Assembly: GCF_018617485.1 (NCBI RefSeq)
Contig: NZ_JACSKH010000001.1
Location: 1,178,001 to 1,242,000 of the forward strand
Length of the DNA stretch: 64,000 bases
Direction of reading: 5' to 3'
Source: Exiguobacterium sp. s124
GTDB lineage: Bacteria; Bacillota; Bacilli; Exiguobacteriales; Exiguobacteriaceae
Position 1 is the stretch's first letter. Every line of letters begins with the position of its first letter. The notes beneath the pieces were generated by a model, which had not been told where the DNA came from, made no database searches, and saw nothing but the letters and a program-made list of their open reading frames with translations. Positions 8,880-17,507 of this stretch are shown piece after piece. A program made the position numbers and the translations under genes.

Positions 8880-9284
8880 TTACTTCATGGTGATGGCTTC
8901 TCCACACCAACGGATACTCGCTTCTAGTACATTTCCTTGGTCGTCAATATGCTCAAAACTGAGTTTACCATCGCGGATAATCTCGCATAATCCGACTCGA
9001 ACCCGATCGCTCCAAGCGCGACGTGTTTCATGGGATTCATCGAACACCGGAATCGCATCTGGGAAACGCTCTTCTAGGTGTGCTAAATTATGATGGTCAA
9101 AATGATAAGGTCGCTTTGAGAGTTCGTTCGGTGCTTTAATATCGAACGGTTCAAACCCTCGGACGAGACGATTATTTCGGTAGAAGGCGAACACGCCGTT
9201 GTTCGGGTGGAGCACTTTAATGTCATCGATTTCTATTACATAGGTTAGACGTTGAATCCAACCGTTTTTTGCATCTTGATGCAT
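8880..9284 (-). CDS. hypothetical protein, 134 aa
   Basis: Unrecognised cytoplasmic protein without signal or membrane segment. An AAGGAGGG site precedes the ATG at 9284; a TTG one codon upstream is possible but less likely. The last part (SIRWCGEAITMK) and many aromatic and His residues give no family match. It is a single gene between the shared terminator and the rnpB promoter. Confidence 0.6.
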   Translation of the reverse strand: MHQDAKNGWIQRLTYVIEIDDIKVLHPNNGVFAFYRNNRLVRGFEPFDIKAPNELSKRPYHFDHHNLAHLEERFPDAIPVFDESHETRRAWSDRVRVGLCEIIRDGKLSFEHIDDQGNVLEASIRWCGEAITMK

Positions 9285-9359
9285 CAAAATCCCTCCTTAT
9301 TCAATGAACACGCCTTATTTTAGCGCTGACTGAACGTAAAATCAAGTTTCGAATTTAAG

Positions 9360-9388
9360 TTGTCAATCATTGAAATTTCCGCTACAAT
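9360..9388 (+). promoter_or_regulatory. rnpB promoter
   Basis: TTGTCA (9360-9365) and TACAAT (9383-9388) are separated by exactly 17 bp, predicting a start near 9395, where the RNase P RNA fold begins. Confidence 0.85.
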
Positions 9389-9394
9389 GGTTGA

Positions 9395-9786
9395 AGTGAC
9401 TATGAGGTCTGGACAATCGCGGGATGCAAGTCTTGAGGAAAGTCCATGCTCGCACAGCCTGTGATGGCTGTAGTGATCGTGCTACACGAAAAGATAAGTG
9501 TAGGCAACGCAAGTTGACGGCAGAAGAAATACCTAAGTCTACGGATATGGTATACGCTTCTTGAAAGTGCCACAGTGACGGAGTCTGATCGGAAACGTTC
9601 AGAGTGGAACGAGGTAAACCCCACGAGCGAGAAACCCAAACTATGGTAGGGGAACTTCCAGACCGGAACCGAACGGGACGGAGGGCGCCGATGTGCGCAG
9701 ATAGATGATTGTCACTCCATCGTGCCAGGGAAACCGCTATGAGCACCGGAGTACAGAACATGGCTTACAGGACAACATAGTCTCAA
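9395..9786 (+). ncRNA. rnpB: RNase P RNA, Bacillus-type (class B)
   Basis: Catalytic RNA of RNase P, which removes 5' leaders from tRNA precursors. The conserved blocks are present in order: GAGGAAAGTCCATGCTCGCA, GAAAGTGCCACAGTGACG, GTGGAACGAGGTAAACCCC, CGAGCGAGAAACCCAAA, GGTAGGGGAAC and, at the 3' end, ACATGGCTTACAG. The ends GACTATG and CATAGTC pair as helix P1. The order of blocks follows the B. subtilis type B RNA. Flanking promoter and terminator fix the ends to within a few bases. The YpsC-like gene follows, as in Bacillus. Confidence 0.95.
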
Positions 9787-9797
9787 CTGACAACGAC

Positions 9798-9833
9798 AAG
9801 GAGTTCAAGCACATATACTTGAGCTCCTTTTTT
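9798..9833 (+). terminator. rnpB terminator
   Basis: AAGGAGTTCAAG pairs with CTTGAGCTCCTT (one G-U pair) around an 8-nt loop, followed by a T tract. Confidence 0.85.
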
Positions 9834-9897
9834 CATGATTTTTTTACAACTTACAGAATCAATGAGAGAATTTAATGTAGAAAGAAGGCGATTGCAG

Positions 9898-11061
9898 ATG
9901 GCAAAACGTAAACTGATTGCGACGGCAGCGATGGGAATCGAGGCGCTCGTTGCAAAAGAAGTGAGAGATTTAGGATATACATGTGAAGTGGAGAACGGTC
10001 GAGTGTATATTGATGCAGAGATGGAGGACATCCCACGTCTGAATATGTGGTTGCGTACGGCAGACCGGGTCAAACTCGTCGTAGCGGAATTCAAGGCGAC
10101 AACGTTCACAGAACTTTTCGACGGGGTCGTGGCTTTGCCATGGACAGACCTCATGCCGTGGGATGCTGCGTTCACGGTTGACGGTCGCTCGGTCAAATCG
10201 AAATTGTTCTCGATCCGAGACTGTCAAAAGATCACGGAGAAAGCGATCGTTGAAACGATGCAACGCGGCTATCATAAGGAAGGGGAATGGTTGCCGAAAT
10301 CAGGTGCGAAATTCCCAATCGAAGTCGCATTGTTGAAAGACGTAGCGACAATCACAATCGATACGTCAGGCCCGCTTCACCGTCGTGGGTACCGTGAGCT
10401 TCATTCACAGGCACCGTTGAAAGAGACGATGGCGGCAGCGATGATTCAACTGACGAACTGGCGCCCGGATATGCCGTTTTATGATGTATTTACGGGATCG
10501 GGGACACTTGCGATCGAGGCGGCGATGATCGGCCGGAACATCGCTCCCGGGATCAACCGTGAATACTTCGCACAGGATTGGACATGTATCCCGAAAAAAG
10601 CGTGGTATGCTGCCATTAATGAAGCGAATGAGAAGGCGGAATGGGATAAACCGCTTAAAATCTACGGGATCGACCTCGACCCGCGCATGGTGAAACTCGC
10701 GAAAGATAACGCTGAACTCGCTGACGTACGTGATGCGATCACGTTCGTGCATAGCGATGCGGCTGCTTTGAAGCCGAAAGAAGAGTACGGTGTCATCATC
10801 GGTAACCCGCCATACGGCGAGCGACTGCAGTCAGAAGAAGAAATCATCGACTTGTATGAGCGGATTGGAGCGCAATATGCGAAATATCCTGGTTACAGCG
10901 TCTACATGTTGACGAGTTACGAAGACTTTGAGAAGGCGTACGGTCGTCCGGCGACGAAACGTCGTAAGTTGTACAACGGGAATATCGAGACCCAATACTA
11001 CCAATATTATGGTTTACGTCCTAAAAAGCGCTCAACAGAGCCGATGAATGACGATAAATAA
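9898..11061 (+). CDS. THUMP-domain class I RNA methyltransferase (YpsC/RlmL-type)
   Basis: A 387-residue S-adenosylmethionine-dependent methyltransferase. An N-terminal ferredoxin-like/THUMP region binds RNA (about residues 1-155), followed by a Rossmann domain with motif I FTGSGTLAIEAAMIG and the catalytic motif IV NPPYGER typical of guanine-N2 methyltransferases. This points to 23S rRNA m2G modification as in RlmL. The ATG at 9898 follows GAAGGCG. Its place after rnpB is as in Bacillus (ypsC). The right neighbour in the original chromosome was probably displaced by the element that starts at 11066. Confidence 0.88.
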   Translation: MAKRKLIATAAMGIEALVAKEVRDLGYTCEVENGRVYIDAEMEDIPRLNMWLRTADRVKLVVAEFKATTFTELFDGVVALPWTDLMPWDAAFTVDGRSVKSKLFSIRDCQKITEKAIVETMQRGYHKEGEWLPKSGAKFPIEVALLKDVATITIDTSGPLHRRGYRELHSQAPLKETMAAAMIQLTNWRPDMPFYDVFTGSGTLAIEAAMIGRNIAPGINREYFAQDWTCIPKKAWYAAINEANEKAEWDKPLKIYGIDLDPRMVKLAKDNAELADVRDAITFVHSDAAALKPKEEYGVIIGNPPYGERLQSEEEIIDLYERIGAQYAKYPGYSVYMLTSYEDFEKAYGRPATKRRKLYNGNIETQYYQYYGLRPKKRSTEPMNDDK

Positions 11062-11065
11062 ATAG

Positions 11066-11077
11066 TCATTGCACACT
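11066..11077. repeat. left 12-bp direct repeat of integrated element (candidate attL)
   Basis: TCATTGCACACT lies 4 bp after the methyltransferase stop codon and is repeated perfectly at 19559-19570. The related TTACACACTTT follows directly. The integrase gene ends 50 bp away, as is usual at an attachment site. Confidence 0.65.
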
Positions 11078-11116
11078 TATTACACACTTTTAATTTTTTT
11101 CTGCCTCAGACACACG

Positions 11117-11143
11117 AAAACCGCTCCCTAGAGCGGTTTTTTT
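11117..11143. terminator. terminator at the left end of the element
   Basis: AAAACCGCTC, loop CCTA, GAGCGGTTTT plus T tract; symmetrical, so it can stop transcription from the methyltransferase and from the integrase gene, whose stop codon lies inside it. Confidence 0.88.
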
Positions 11144-12264
11144 ACGTCCTCGATCAACATGGAGAAAAGCTCGGCCGTATCGCCCTGAGTAGTGTGCAAT
11201 ACGTGTGCGTAGGTATCCATCGTCGTCTTTGCATCGGCATGGCCCAGTCGTTCCTGGATGACCTTCGCGTGGACCCCGGCCTTGATGGGCAAGGTCGCAT
11301 GTGTGTGCCGTAATTCATGCATCGTGATTTCTGGAATCTCGGCCGCTTGGACGGTCAGTTTTTGACGTCGTCTCAGACCTGAATACCATACATAGGCGCC
11401 TTTAATCCCGAGACAGACGAGGTCCTCGTCGTTACGCCACCCGAACTTGACCATATCATACTTCTGTCGAAGACGAGACTTCTCGAGAAAACGGATCAAT
11501 TGTTCGGGGATGGTGACGACCCGGGCCTTCTTCCCTTTGGTCTGCTCGAACGAATAGCCGCCCTTCGTCTCGATGGCGGTGCGGGCGATTGTGACCTGTT
11601 TGCGGTCGAAGTCGATGTCCGACCAACGGAGTGCGGTTGCCTCGCGGGCACGCATGCCCGTATAGGTTATCGAGTGGACCGCTGTACGATAACCGTTCGC
11701 CATCGTCTCATCCGTAGCCTCGAGGTATCGTTTCAGCTCGTCAGGGGTGAGTGTCTTATATTCCTTATAGCCTTCCGACAATTTTTTGACGGCAGCCATC
11801 GGGTTGTCACCGCTGTAATAGTCCATTCGGCGAGCCCAGGAGAAGAATCCGATGTAGACTCTCCGTCGAATATTGACAGTGTTCGGCTGCAGGCCCATAT
11901 CGAGGTATTCCCGAAGCAGGCGGAGGCAGTGCTGCGGTTTTACTTTGTCTATGTTCAGACGCTTGAACCAGCCTGGTGCGTTCTCCACAAAACTTGTATA
12001 AGTGTTGTACGTCGTCTTGGCCATCGTGGTCTTGATGTAAAACTCGAGCCAGTCATCGAGCACCTCGCCGACTCGTCCTTTCGGACGTACCTTTACGAAC
12101 TCACCTTCCTTCTGAGCCCGGATCTGGTCGGCGACCCAATATTCTACGGTCTTCTTCCTTTCGTCGGAGAAGTAGCGTTGCACGCGTTTACCTTCCTCGT
12201 TGAAGCCTAGAGAGAGTCGAACCTCCCATTTTCCGTTTTTCTCATTCTTTTTGATTTTTGCCAT
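11128..12264 (-). CDS. tyrosine-type integrase
   Basis: Phage/ICE-type site-specific recombinase of 378 residues. An N-terminal arm-binding region (about 1-55, WEVRLSLGFNEEGKRVQRYF) is followed by a SAM-like core-binding domain and the catalytic domain with Arg205 (TGMRAREA), His316 and Arg319 (HELRHTHAT), His342 (RLGHA) and nucleophile Tyr352 (TYAHV). All catalytic residues are present, so it may be active. An AAGGAGG site precedes the ATG. It lies at the left edge of the element next to the 12-bp repeat. No excisionase gene was recognised nearby. Confidence 0.93.
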   Translation of the reverse strand: MAKIKKNEKNGKWEVRLSLGFNEEGKRVQRYFSDERKKTVEYWVADQIRAQKEGEFVKVRPKGRVGEVLDDWLEFYIKTTMAKTTYNTYTSFVENAPGWFKRLNIDKVKPQHCLRLLREYLDMGLQPNTVNIRRRVYIGFFSWARRMDYYSGDNPMAAVKKLSEGYKEYKTLTPDELKRYLEATDETMANGYRTAVHSITYTGMRAREATALRWSDIDFDRKQVTIARTAIETKGGYSFEQTKGKKARVVTIPEQLIRFLEKSRLRQKYDMVKFGWRNDEDLVCLGIKGAYVWYSGLRRRQKLTVQAAEIPEITMHELRHTHATLPIKAGVHAKVIQERLGHADAKTTMDTYAHVLHTTQGDTAELFSMLIEDVKKPL

Positions 12265-12456
12265 TTACATCAACCTCCTTCCAAACTAGTAAATATCCCG
12301 AACGTACTTTCGTTTTTTTTGATGTCTCAAGTTTAACAAATTATGAACCCGGAAATAATAAAAATAGAACTACTTACTCTTTTTCGCACTTTTTTTAACC
12401 ATTCTTGTAACATTATTGTTATTATTAATACGAACACAAGGTAAAAAGGCGAACGT

Positions 12457-12475
12457 GGGTTCTTTAAAAGAACCC
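12457..12475. promoter_or_regulatory. palindrome upstream of toxin-antitoxin operon
   Basis: GGGTTCTTT, A, AAAGAACCC: a perfect 9-bp inverted repeat 41 bp before the antitoxin start. It lacks a T tract, so an operator for autoregulation is more likely than a terminator. Confidence 0.45.
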
Positions 12476-12516
12476 GAAAAAAGCGACCGTCTACCTTTCA
12501 GTTAGGGGGTATTTAC

Positions 12517-12978
12517 ATGTATAACATCCAACATGTGGTCAATTACTTTTTGAGCCAAGAAGCGATGACTCCAAAAAAATTACAAAAACTACTTTATTAC
12601 GCGTACTCCTGGTATCTTGTATTGGAGAACGAAGAGTTGACTGATCCGCCGGAACGTCTATTCAGTGAAAAATTTGAGGCGTGGGTACATGGTCCGGTTG
12701 TCCCAAGTATTTATCACCAATATAAAGAAAACGGGGCTAACAACATCCCGAAAATAGAAGACTTTGACCCGGTTGATGCCGGATTCACTTCTGATACTAT
12801 AGATGTCCTAGAGCAAGTCTGGGAAATCTATGGTGGCTACAACGGTAACCAACTTGAATCGATAAGTCATCAGGAAAAACCTTGGATTGAAGCGCGCGGG
12901 AATTGCTCACCAATCGAGATTTGTCGTACAGACATCAAAGATGAAACAATCTTTGAGACATACGGCTCTCGTTTATAA
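12517..12978 (+). CDS. Panacea-domain (DUF4065/SocA-like) antitoxin
   Basis: A 153-residue Panacea-domain protein. Family marks are MTPKKLQKLLYYAYSWYLV near the start, FEAWVHGPVVPSIY in the middle and the late LESISHQEKPWIEAR. Panacea proteins neutralise many unrelated toxins encoded next to them and SocA works as a proteolysis adaptor. A GGGGG-type site (TTAGGGGGTATTTAC) precedes the ATG. The next gene starts 11 bp downstream, as expected for a toxin-antitoxin operon. The palindrome at 12457 may be its operator. Confidence 0.85.
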   Translation: MYNIQHVVNYFLSQEAMTPKKLQKLLYYAYSWYLVLENEELTDPPERLFSEKFEAWVHGPVVPSIYHQYKENGANNIPKIEDFDPVDAGFTSDTIDVLEQVWEIYGGYNGNQLESISHQEKPWIEARGNCSPIEICRTDIKDETIFETYGSRL

Positions 12979-12989
12979 GAGGAATAAAC

Positions 12990-13685
12990 ATGACACGTCA
13001 AAGAAGAATCGTCAACAACAAAGTTCCAACCCAAATTCCTCAAGAATCAAAGGCCGCTGCAGGGAAAGTCGTCTCATTATTCGGACCTTCGAATGACGAC
13101 ATCCCGCAGTTTTTCTTTTCCAATCCAAACTGGATGCGAGGTGCCAAAGTAAGAGGGGGAGTAACGACGTTTTTAAAAGACTCTGCGCAGTACGCTGAGA
13201 AGACAGCTATTATCCTGACTTCGCTTCTTCCTAAACTGATGAGTGATTGGGATTCGCTCTATCCTTCCCCGAATCGTCATCAGTATGCTCATTGCCATAG
13301 TCTCAAAAATGATGCGTTATTAAGAGCGAAAGATGTCATCAGAAAGATTTATGGGGAATCACTTGATGAGGAATCGGAATATATGAAAAATATATGGCAG
13401 TTCGGCTTTAGCCAGGGTGTCCGATTGGTTTGTGGAGTGAGTGGCCGCAATAAGATCTATCCTTTGTTTGTGGACTACCATCATCTATTGTTCCCTAACG
13501 CGCATTACAATGAACATGACTACGAGACGTATCGCTTTTGTCCGAAACATATGATTGAAATGGAAGAAGAAGTTCAGGAAGAGACCGCAGTGAGCTCCGT
13601 CCTCTACATCTCCCAGGAACAATTGTATGAGGCGATGGGGGACATGTGTGACGCATGTGTAGAAAGACTGGAAGATCTGATATGA
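12990..13685 (+). CDS. putative toxin partner of the Panacea antitoxin
   Basis: A 231-residue protein that I do not recognise. It starts 11 bp after the Panacea gene with GAGGAATAAAC before the ATG. The first 40 residues are basic and probably flexible. The middle is helical (residues 80-130), and residues of about 145-185 contain RLVCGVSGRNKIYPLFVDYH followed by HLLFPN and a FCPKHM motif, giving several conserved-looking His and Cys. A final CDACVERLED adds two cysteines. Toxin function is inferred only from position; enzymatic type cannot be assigned. Confidence 0.55.
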   Translation: MTRQRRIVNNKVPTQIPQESKAAAGKVVSLFGPSNDDIPQFFFSNPNWMRGAKVRGGVTTFLKDSAQYAEKTAIILTSLLPKLMSDWDSLYPSPNRHQYAHCHSLKNDALLRAKDVIRKIYGESLDEESEYMKNIWQFGFSQGVRLVCGVSGRNKIYPLFVDYHHLLFPNAHYNEHDYETYRFCPKHMIEMEEEVQEETAVSSVLYISQEQLYEAMGDMCDACVERLEDLI

Positions 13686-13770
13686 TACATCTGTAGAAGA
13701 ATTGCATTAACAAAATTTCTATTTCAAACAGTTTTGCAGTCTATAAAAATCATAGTTTTAAATAAAGATG

Positions 13771-13795
13771 CTGCAGACAAGTTGCTTGTCTGCAG
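13771..13795. repeat. perfect hairpin, 11-bp stem
   Basis: CTGCAGACAAG, TTG, CTTGTCTGCAG. No T tract follows on the plus strand; on the minus strand a T-rich stretch (CATCTTTATTT) does. May be a weak terminator or a protein-binding site. Confidence 0.5.
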
Positions 13796-13841
13796 ACTTA
13801 GAACCAAAAGAAATCTCTTTTTTATATCTAAACTCGTTTTT

Positions 13842-13889
13842 AAAAGCCTTTACATCTTTCATGTAGTTCGAAAGATGTAAAGGCTTTTT
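13842..13889. terminator. bidirectional terminator
   Basis: A perfect 19-bp stem (AAAAGCCTTTACATCTTTC and complement) with a 9-nt loop, A tract before and T tract after, between the convergent toxin and 13905 genes. Confidence 0.9.
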
Positions 13890-13904
13890 GTACATATTTA
13901 TTAA

Positions 13905-14546
13905 TTAATCACATAACTTGATAATGTGTTTATTGCTCTTATTTACAATTTTGATAATACCCCCATTGAGATCTCTAGGAGTATCCCATCTATCTATCGA
14001 CTCTAAGGGGTGGAATACATTTTTACAAGAGAGGACTGGAAATTGGGCTCTTATAAATGTATCATCTTTAGGGATTTTTATCTCTCCATTTAAAAAAATG
14101 TTTTTGCTCGATAATGCAAATATCAATTTTCCGATTTCTCTCTTGGTGGTGGGGTCGAATAGTTTAACTTCTTGAAGAATCGAAATCATACACAAAATGA
14201 TACAGTTAATAGTTTCGTTTGATAATTTAGTTAAACCATTTGTAGTAAAAAAATTATTTATACCGTTTCGAATTTGTTTGAAAGAGAAAACGTCATCGAT
14301 TTTCATTGTGCCAGCTGCTTTACCCAAATTAATTAAAATGTTCTCATTTCTCTCTAAGTAATCCTTGATATCACCTTTCGATTTTTCTCTGTGTGCTATA
14401 AAATCCCCCATTTCTCTTATAAATTTATTACTCCGTGACTTTTCTCTTATCAGTATAAAAAAGCTGTATACATCAAGCTCATCGAATGAATTTTCGATAA
14501 ATTTATTGTGTATTCGATGGACTAGCTCGCTTTCTTTGGCATCCAA
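13905..14546 (-). CDS. hypothetical protein of the element, 213 aa
   Basis: AT-rich gene for an unrecognised soluble, mostly helical protein with a FIREMGDFIAHREKSKGDI segment. GAGGTG lies 6 bp before a TTG (14546), the likely start; a GTG at 14555 would lie within that site. Composition differs strongly from the chromosome, supporting acquired DNA. The gene stands alone with a strong terminator after it. Function unknown. Confidence 0.6.
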   Translation of the reverse strand: MDAKESELVHRIHNKFIENSFDELDVYSFFILIREKSRSNKFIREMGDFIAHREKSKGDIKDYLERNENILINLGKAAGTMKIDDVFSFKQIRNGINNFFTTNGLTKLSNETINCIILCMISILQEVKLFDPTTKREIGKLIFALSSKNIFLNGEIKIPKDDTFIRAQFPVLSCKNVFHPLESIDRWDTPRDLNGGIIKIVNKSNKHIIKLCD

Positions 14547-14651
14547 TGTTTTCACCTCTTATCTATTAGCGGATCATGAATATTAATTATAATTTTCATC
14601 CAATTTTAGTAATTATATAATTTATGAATGTTAAATGTCTGTCACTTTGAA

Positions 14652-16013
14652 TCAACGACTAGTTGCGGCTTCACTCTCTGACAAGATTTGAAGCGTTCGA
14701 TTATATTCCTCGGCCTGAGCCAACTTCGTAATCTCAAGCGTCTGGTCGAATTCCTGTTTGATAACATCGGCGACTTCATCAATGTTGACCTTGAAGAACT
14801 CCTTGCGGAAGTTGACCTGATTCACGCGACGGTCGGCGAAACGTTTGTGTAGCTTGTTCTCGAGGTTTGGTGCATCTTCTGAAAAAATCATGGCGTGGAT
14901 GTCGAACGTGAACGGTACCGATGCGCTGCCAAGCTCACGGATCCGCTCGAGTGGCTCAAGACGACGTGTCATACCGATTTTGTAGACATGTTCCCCGAAT
15001 GAACCGATGTTCGAGATGACATAGACGTAACCAGCACGCGTGTTACGCTCGCGGTTCTCGATATCACCTTTGATCTCCTCGACTTCTTGAAGCTTCGCCT
15101 CGAGTTCCGCAATCTTAGCCTCCAGGGCAGTACGCTCTGATTCGCTCGCATTCTCAATTTTAGTACGTGCAGCGAGTAGGGCGGCCTTAAAGTGAGTTTC
15201 TTCCTTCTCAACTTTTTTACGCGCTTCTTCGATTTCTTTCAAGACACGTGCCTCTTCTCGCATCTGCTCTTTAATGGCTTGCTGTTCTTCCTTCTCCTCC
15301 TGTTTTTTGACGCGGTACCTATGCATGACTTGAAGCTCTTGAAGTTTCAGTTTGAGATACTCATCCGTCATGAATACAGACTGCATGTCGGTCAAAGAGT
15401 TCAATTGCCTGAAGCTCTTCGCGATCTTGTCGATCGACCGGTCATGGTTCGTATGCTTCACGCCGGCAATGATGACGTCGCATTCGTTGTTGAAGGCTCT
15501 TAAAATCAGCTTGATTGTGTCATTCACGAACTCTTTGCCTTTCTTCTTGTCATCATCAACGGTATAAGCGCTTGGGTGAGTGGTAGCGCGTTTCTCTTTG
15601 ATTAATGCCTTCTGCTTCGCACGCACCGCGTCCAGTTTTGCCTTCAACATCTCGGATGTGTCGTCGTCCGTCAGGTAGCGAGGAGGTGAGTATAAGCCAT
15701 GCTCGATTGCAGACAAACGCCCTTTATATTCGTTGATGCTCAGACCAAGCTGGTCACGTGTACGCTTGAGAGTCTCGACTTCTTTTTCAAGCGAAGATCG
15801 TTCCTTCTCGATGCCTTTTTTGAATTTGTCCAATTCGGCACGCAACTGTTCTTGTTTGACCTCGTTGTGTTTCTCGATGTTTTCGATTTCCTTTTTGAGG
15901 TCGATATATCGAACCTCTTCCTTCGTCAACTCGATCCGTTCGATTTCTTTCGTCAAGCGCTCGACTTCTTCCCGGTTCTGTCGCGCGTTCATGATATCTT
16001 GCCACCAACCCAT
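14652..16013 (-). CDS. DUF4041 and T5orf172 (GIY-YIG-like) domain protein
   Basis: A 453-residue protein. The first 90 residues and residues of about 230-320 are long charged coiled coils; between them is the DUF4041 region (NDTIKLILRAFNNECD). The C-terminal 110 residues carry a T5orf172/GIY-YIG-like fold: GYVYVISNIGSFGEHVYKIG, MTRRLEPLERIRELG and the later RVNQVNFRKEFF. The family is common in prophages and islands; a nuclease-like role is inferred. An AAAGGAG site points to the ATG at 16013 rather than 16040. The gene is less AT-rich than other cargo. Confidence 0.82.
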   Translation of the reverse strand: MGWWQDIMNARQNREEVERLTKEIERIELTKEEVRYIDLKKEIENIEKHNEVKQEQLRAELDKFKKGIEKERSSLEKEVETLKRTRDQLGLSINEYKGRLSAIEHGLYSPPRYLTDDDTSEMLKAKLDAVRAKQKALIKEKRATTHPSAYTVDDDKKKGKEFVNDTIKLILRAFNNECDVIIAGVKHTNHDRSIDKIAKSFRQLNSLTDMQSVFMTDEYLKLKLQELQVMHRYRVKKQEEKEEQQAIKEQMREEARVLKEIEEARKKVEKEETHFKAALLAARTKIENASESERTALEAKIAELEAKLQEVEEIKGDIENRERNTRAGYVYVISNIGSFGEHVYKIGMTRRLEPLERIRELGSASVPFTFDIHAMIFSEDAPNLENKLHKRFADRRVNQVNFRKEFFKVNIDEVADVIKQEFDQTLEITKLAQAEEYNRTLQILSESEAATSR

Positions 16014-16229
16014 ATCATTCATCTCCTTTGAAAAATACATATGTGCTATTACATAGAAAAGGAACGAGGAATGAAGTTCAGCCTCGTTCAGTCGACAAAC
16101 TTATAAAATCACTATTAAATTGTAACATGTAAGAATATGGAACAATTTATTTACAAATGAGAATCGTTCGACAAAACAATGCCAATTCTGGGACTTTGAC
16201 GAACATCTCACCTTGTCCCGATAGGAAAA

Positions 16230-16472
16230 ATGGTTGAAAATATTTTGTGTTCGGTTCATACTGGGAACAAGAAAACAGAACAAGTGTTCTTGTCACTAGG
16301 CTATAACCCGATGCCTTTTTCTGAAGAGCAGGTGACGGTAGGTGTCAACGCCGTGATTGGTGTGGCAGGGACGGTTTACATCTGGTGGGAAAATGCACCG
16401 ATGACGAAAGAGACGCAAGAAGCGCAAGAAGCGCAGGTATATCTCGAAGAGTTGAAGAAACGAAAAAAATGA
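16230..16472 (+). pseudogene. phage holin fragment (SPP1 family), N-terminally truncated
   Basis: Residues from about 25 on (NPMPFSEEQVTVGVNAVIGV.. IWWENAPMTKETQEAQ) match the second half of SPP1-type holins, including the WW and the charged tail. The first membrane helix normally present is missing and replaced by unrelated sequence (CSVHTGNKKTEQ), so only a remnant is left. It lies directly before a lysin gene, the usual holin-endolysin order of phage lysis cassettes. Confidence 0.7.
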
Positions 16473-16489
16473 GAGTGGAGGTAGAAAAT

Positions 16490-17123
16490 ATGGTTGAAAA
16501 GGCGATTCTTCCTTTAAATAACGCTAGGGTTACAGCGGGTTACAAAAACGAATTATACAAAAAAAAGTATGGGATTCGAGCATTTCGGTACCGACATGGC
16601 AGACAAGTTCCGCAAAGATATCTCGATTTACGCCCCGTTCAAAATGAAAATCGTGGCGGTCGGATTAGATACATTGATGGGTGGGATAATTATTGCAACC
16701 AGTGTGAATCCAATCGATATCCATTACGGGCCGAAAAAGGGTTCGCGACGCCTAACAGTACGGATGGCGCATCTAGCCAAAACTTATGTGAAGGTCGGTG
16801 ACCTCGTTTCCCCAGAAGATTCTAAAATCGCAGACTACGGTTCGACTGGGAAATATGGAGGTTCTCCGCACTTGCACATCGAAATCGATACGGATGTGGA
16901 GTATCCGCAATATAGCCCGACTCTTTCGCGTTCGTCTAAGCTATGGAAGAAAGGGAAAAACTCCACTTTAAATCCAATGGACGTGTTCAAGGTAGACGCG
17001 AGCGGGCAACGCGGATTTAAACAGACATTCTCTCATGCGAAAGCATCGCGAGGTTGGGTAAAACCAGATGATAAAACGACAGTCGATCTCGATGGGAAAA
17101 TCGTCAAAGCAAAAAGTGTGTGA
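16490..17123 (+). pseudogene. M23-type phage lysin, frameshifted
   Basis: Cell-wall metallopeptidase of the M23 family. A GGAGG site precedes the ATG at 16490, giving MVEKAILPLNNARVTAGYK; the frame is then lost at an A8 run (16559-16566) and the rest of the enzyme (GFEHFGTDMAD.. to the TGA at 17121) is in the next frame. The zinc ligands are intact downstream: H and D of HFGTDMAD and the HLH of SPHLHIEID. Removing one base restores a single protein of about 210 residues. Either a recent pseudogene or rescued by slippage on the A run. Confidence 0.78.
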
Positions 17124-17130
17124 AACATGA

Positions 17131-17160
17131 AACCCCACCTTTATCGGGTGGGGTTCTTTT
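17131..17160 (+). terminator. lysin terminator
   Basis: AACCCCACC pairs with GGTGGGGTT around a 7-nt loop, followed by CTTTTTT. The stop codon of the convergent gene at 17141 lies in the stem. Confidence 0.85.
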
Positions 17161-17395
17161 TTCGTTTGACTGTGGGCTTCACATACATCTTACGGCTGTG
17201 CCCTCGATGTAGATAGACCCATTGCCACCACGTTTCATCACGGCTCTTCACTTCGCAGAGGTATCGCATCTTGAGCGGATGGACCTTGATAACGCGAAAC
17301 TTGATGAGAGGATCGAGATTCCCCATCACTAATCTGGAGAAAATAAGTTCATACGTGTCTTCATATAACAGGAATGGCCGTTTTGTCGCTGCCAT
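17141..17395 (-). CDS. small phage-type hypothetical protein, 84 aa
   Basis: Basic 84-residue protein (MAATKRPFLLYEDTYELIF) ending in a KPTVKRKKNPTR tail. A GAGGTG site precedes the ATG at good distance. No family was recognised; the size, basic tail and position among phage remnants suggest a small phage accessory protein. Confidence 0.55.
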   Translation of the reverse strand: MAATKRPFLLYEDTYELIFSRLVMGNLDPLIKFRVIKVHPLKMRYLCEVKSRDETWWQWVYLHRGHSRKMYVKPTVKRKKNPTR

Positions 17396-17507
17396 GTTTT
17401 CACCTCATATCGAGCATACGCCCTGCCCAGACAGTCCTGCAATCGTCAGAATTGTGAAAGATGAATGTGAGCAAATGAATATAAAATAAAAGCCCTCATC
17501 AGGGAGC

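Noticed and set aside
9395-9786. 132-aa and 79-aa open frames antisense in the rnpB region
   Set aside because: They fall inside a highly conserved structural RNA and have no start signals.
11500-12210. 236-aa open frame antisense to the integrase
   Set aside because: Shadow of a well-supported recombinase gene; no ribosome binding site and no protein-like pattern.
12457-12475. Palindrome read as a terminator of upstream transcription
   Set aside because: No T tract on either strand; an operator fits better.
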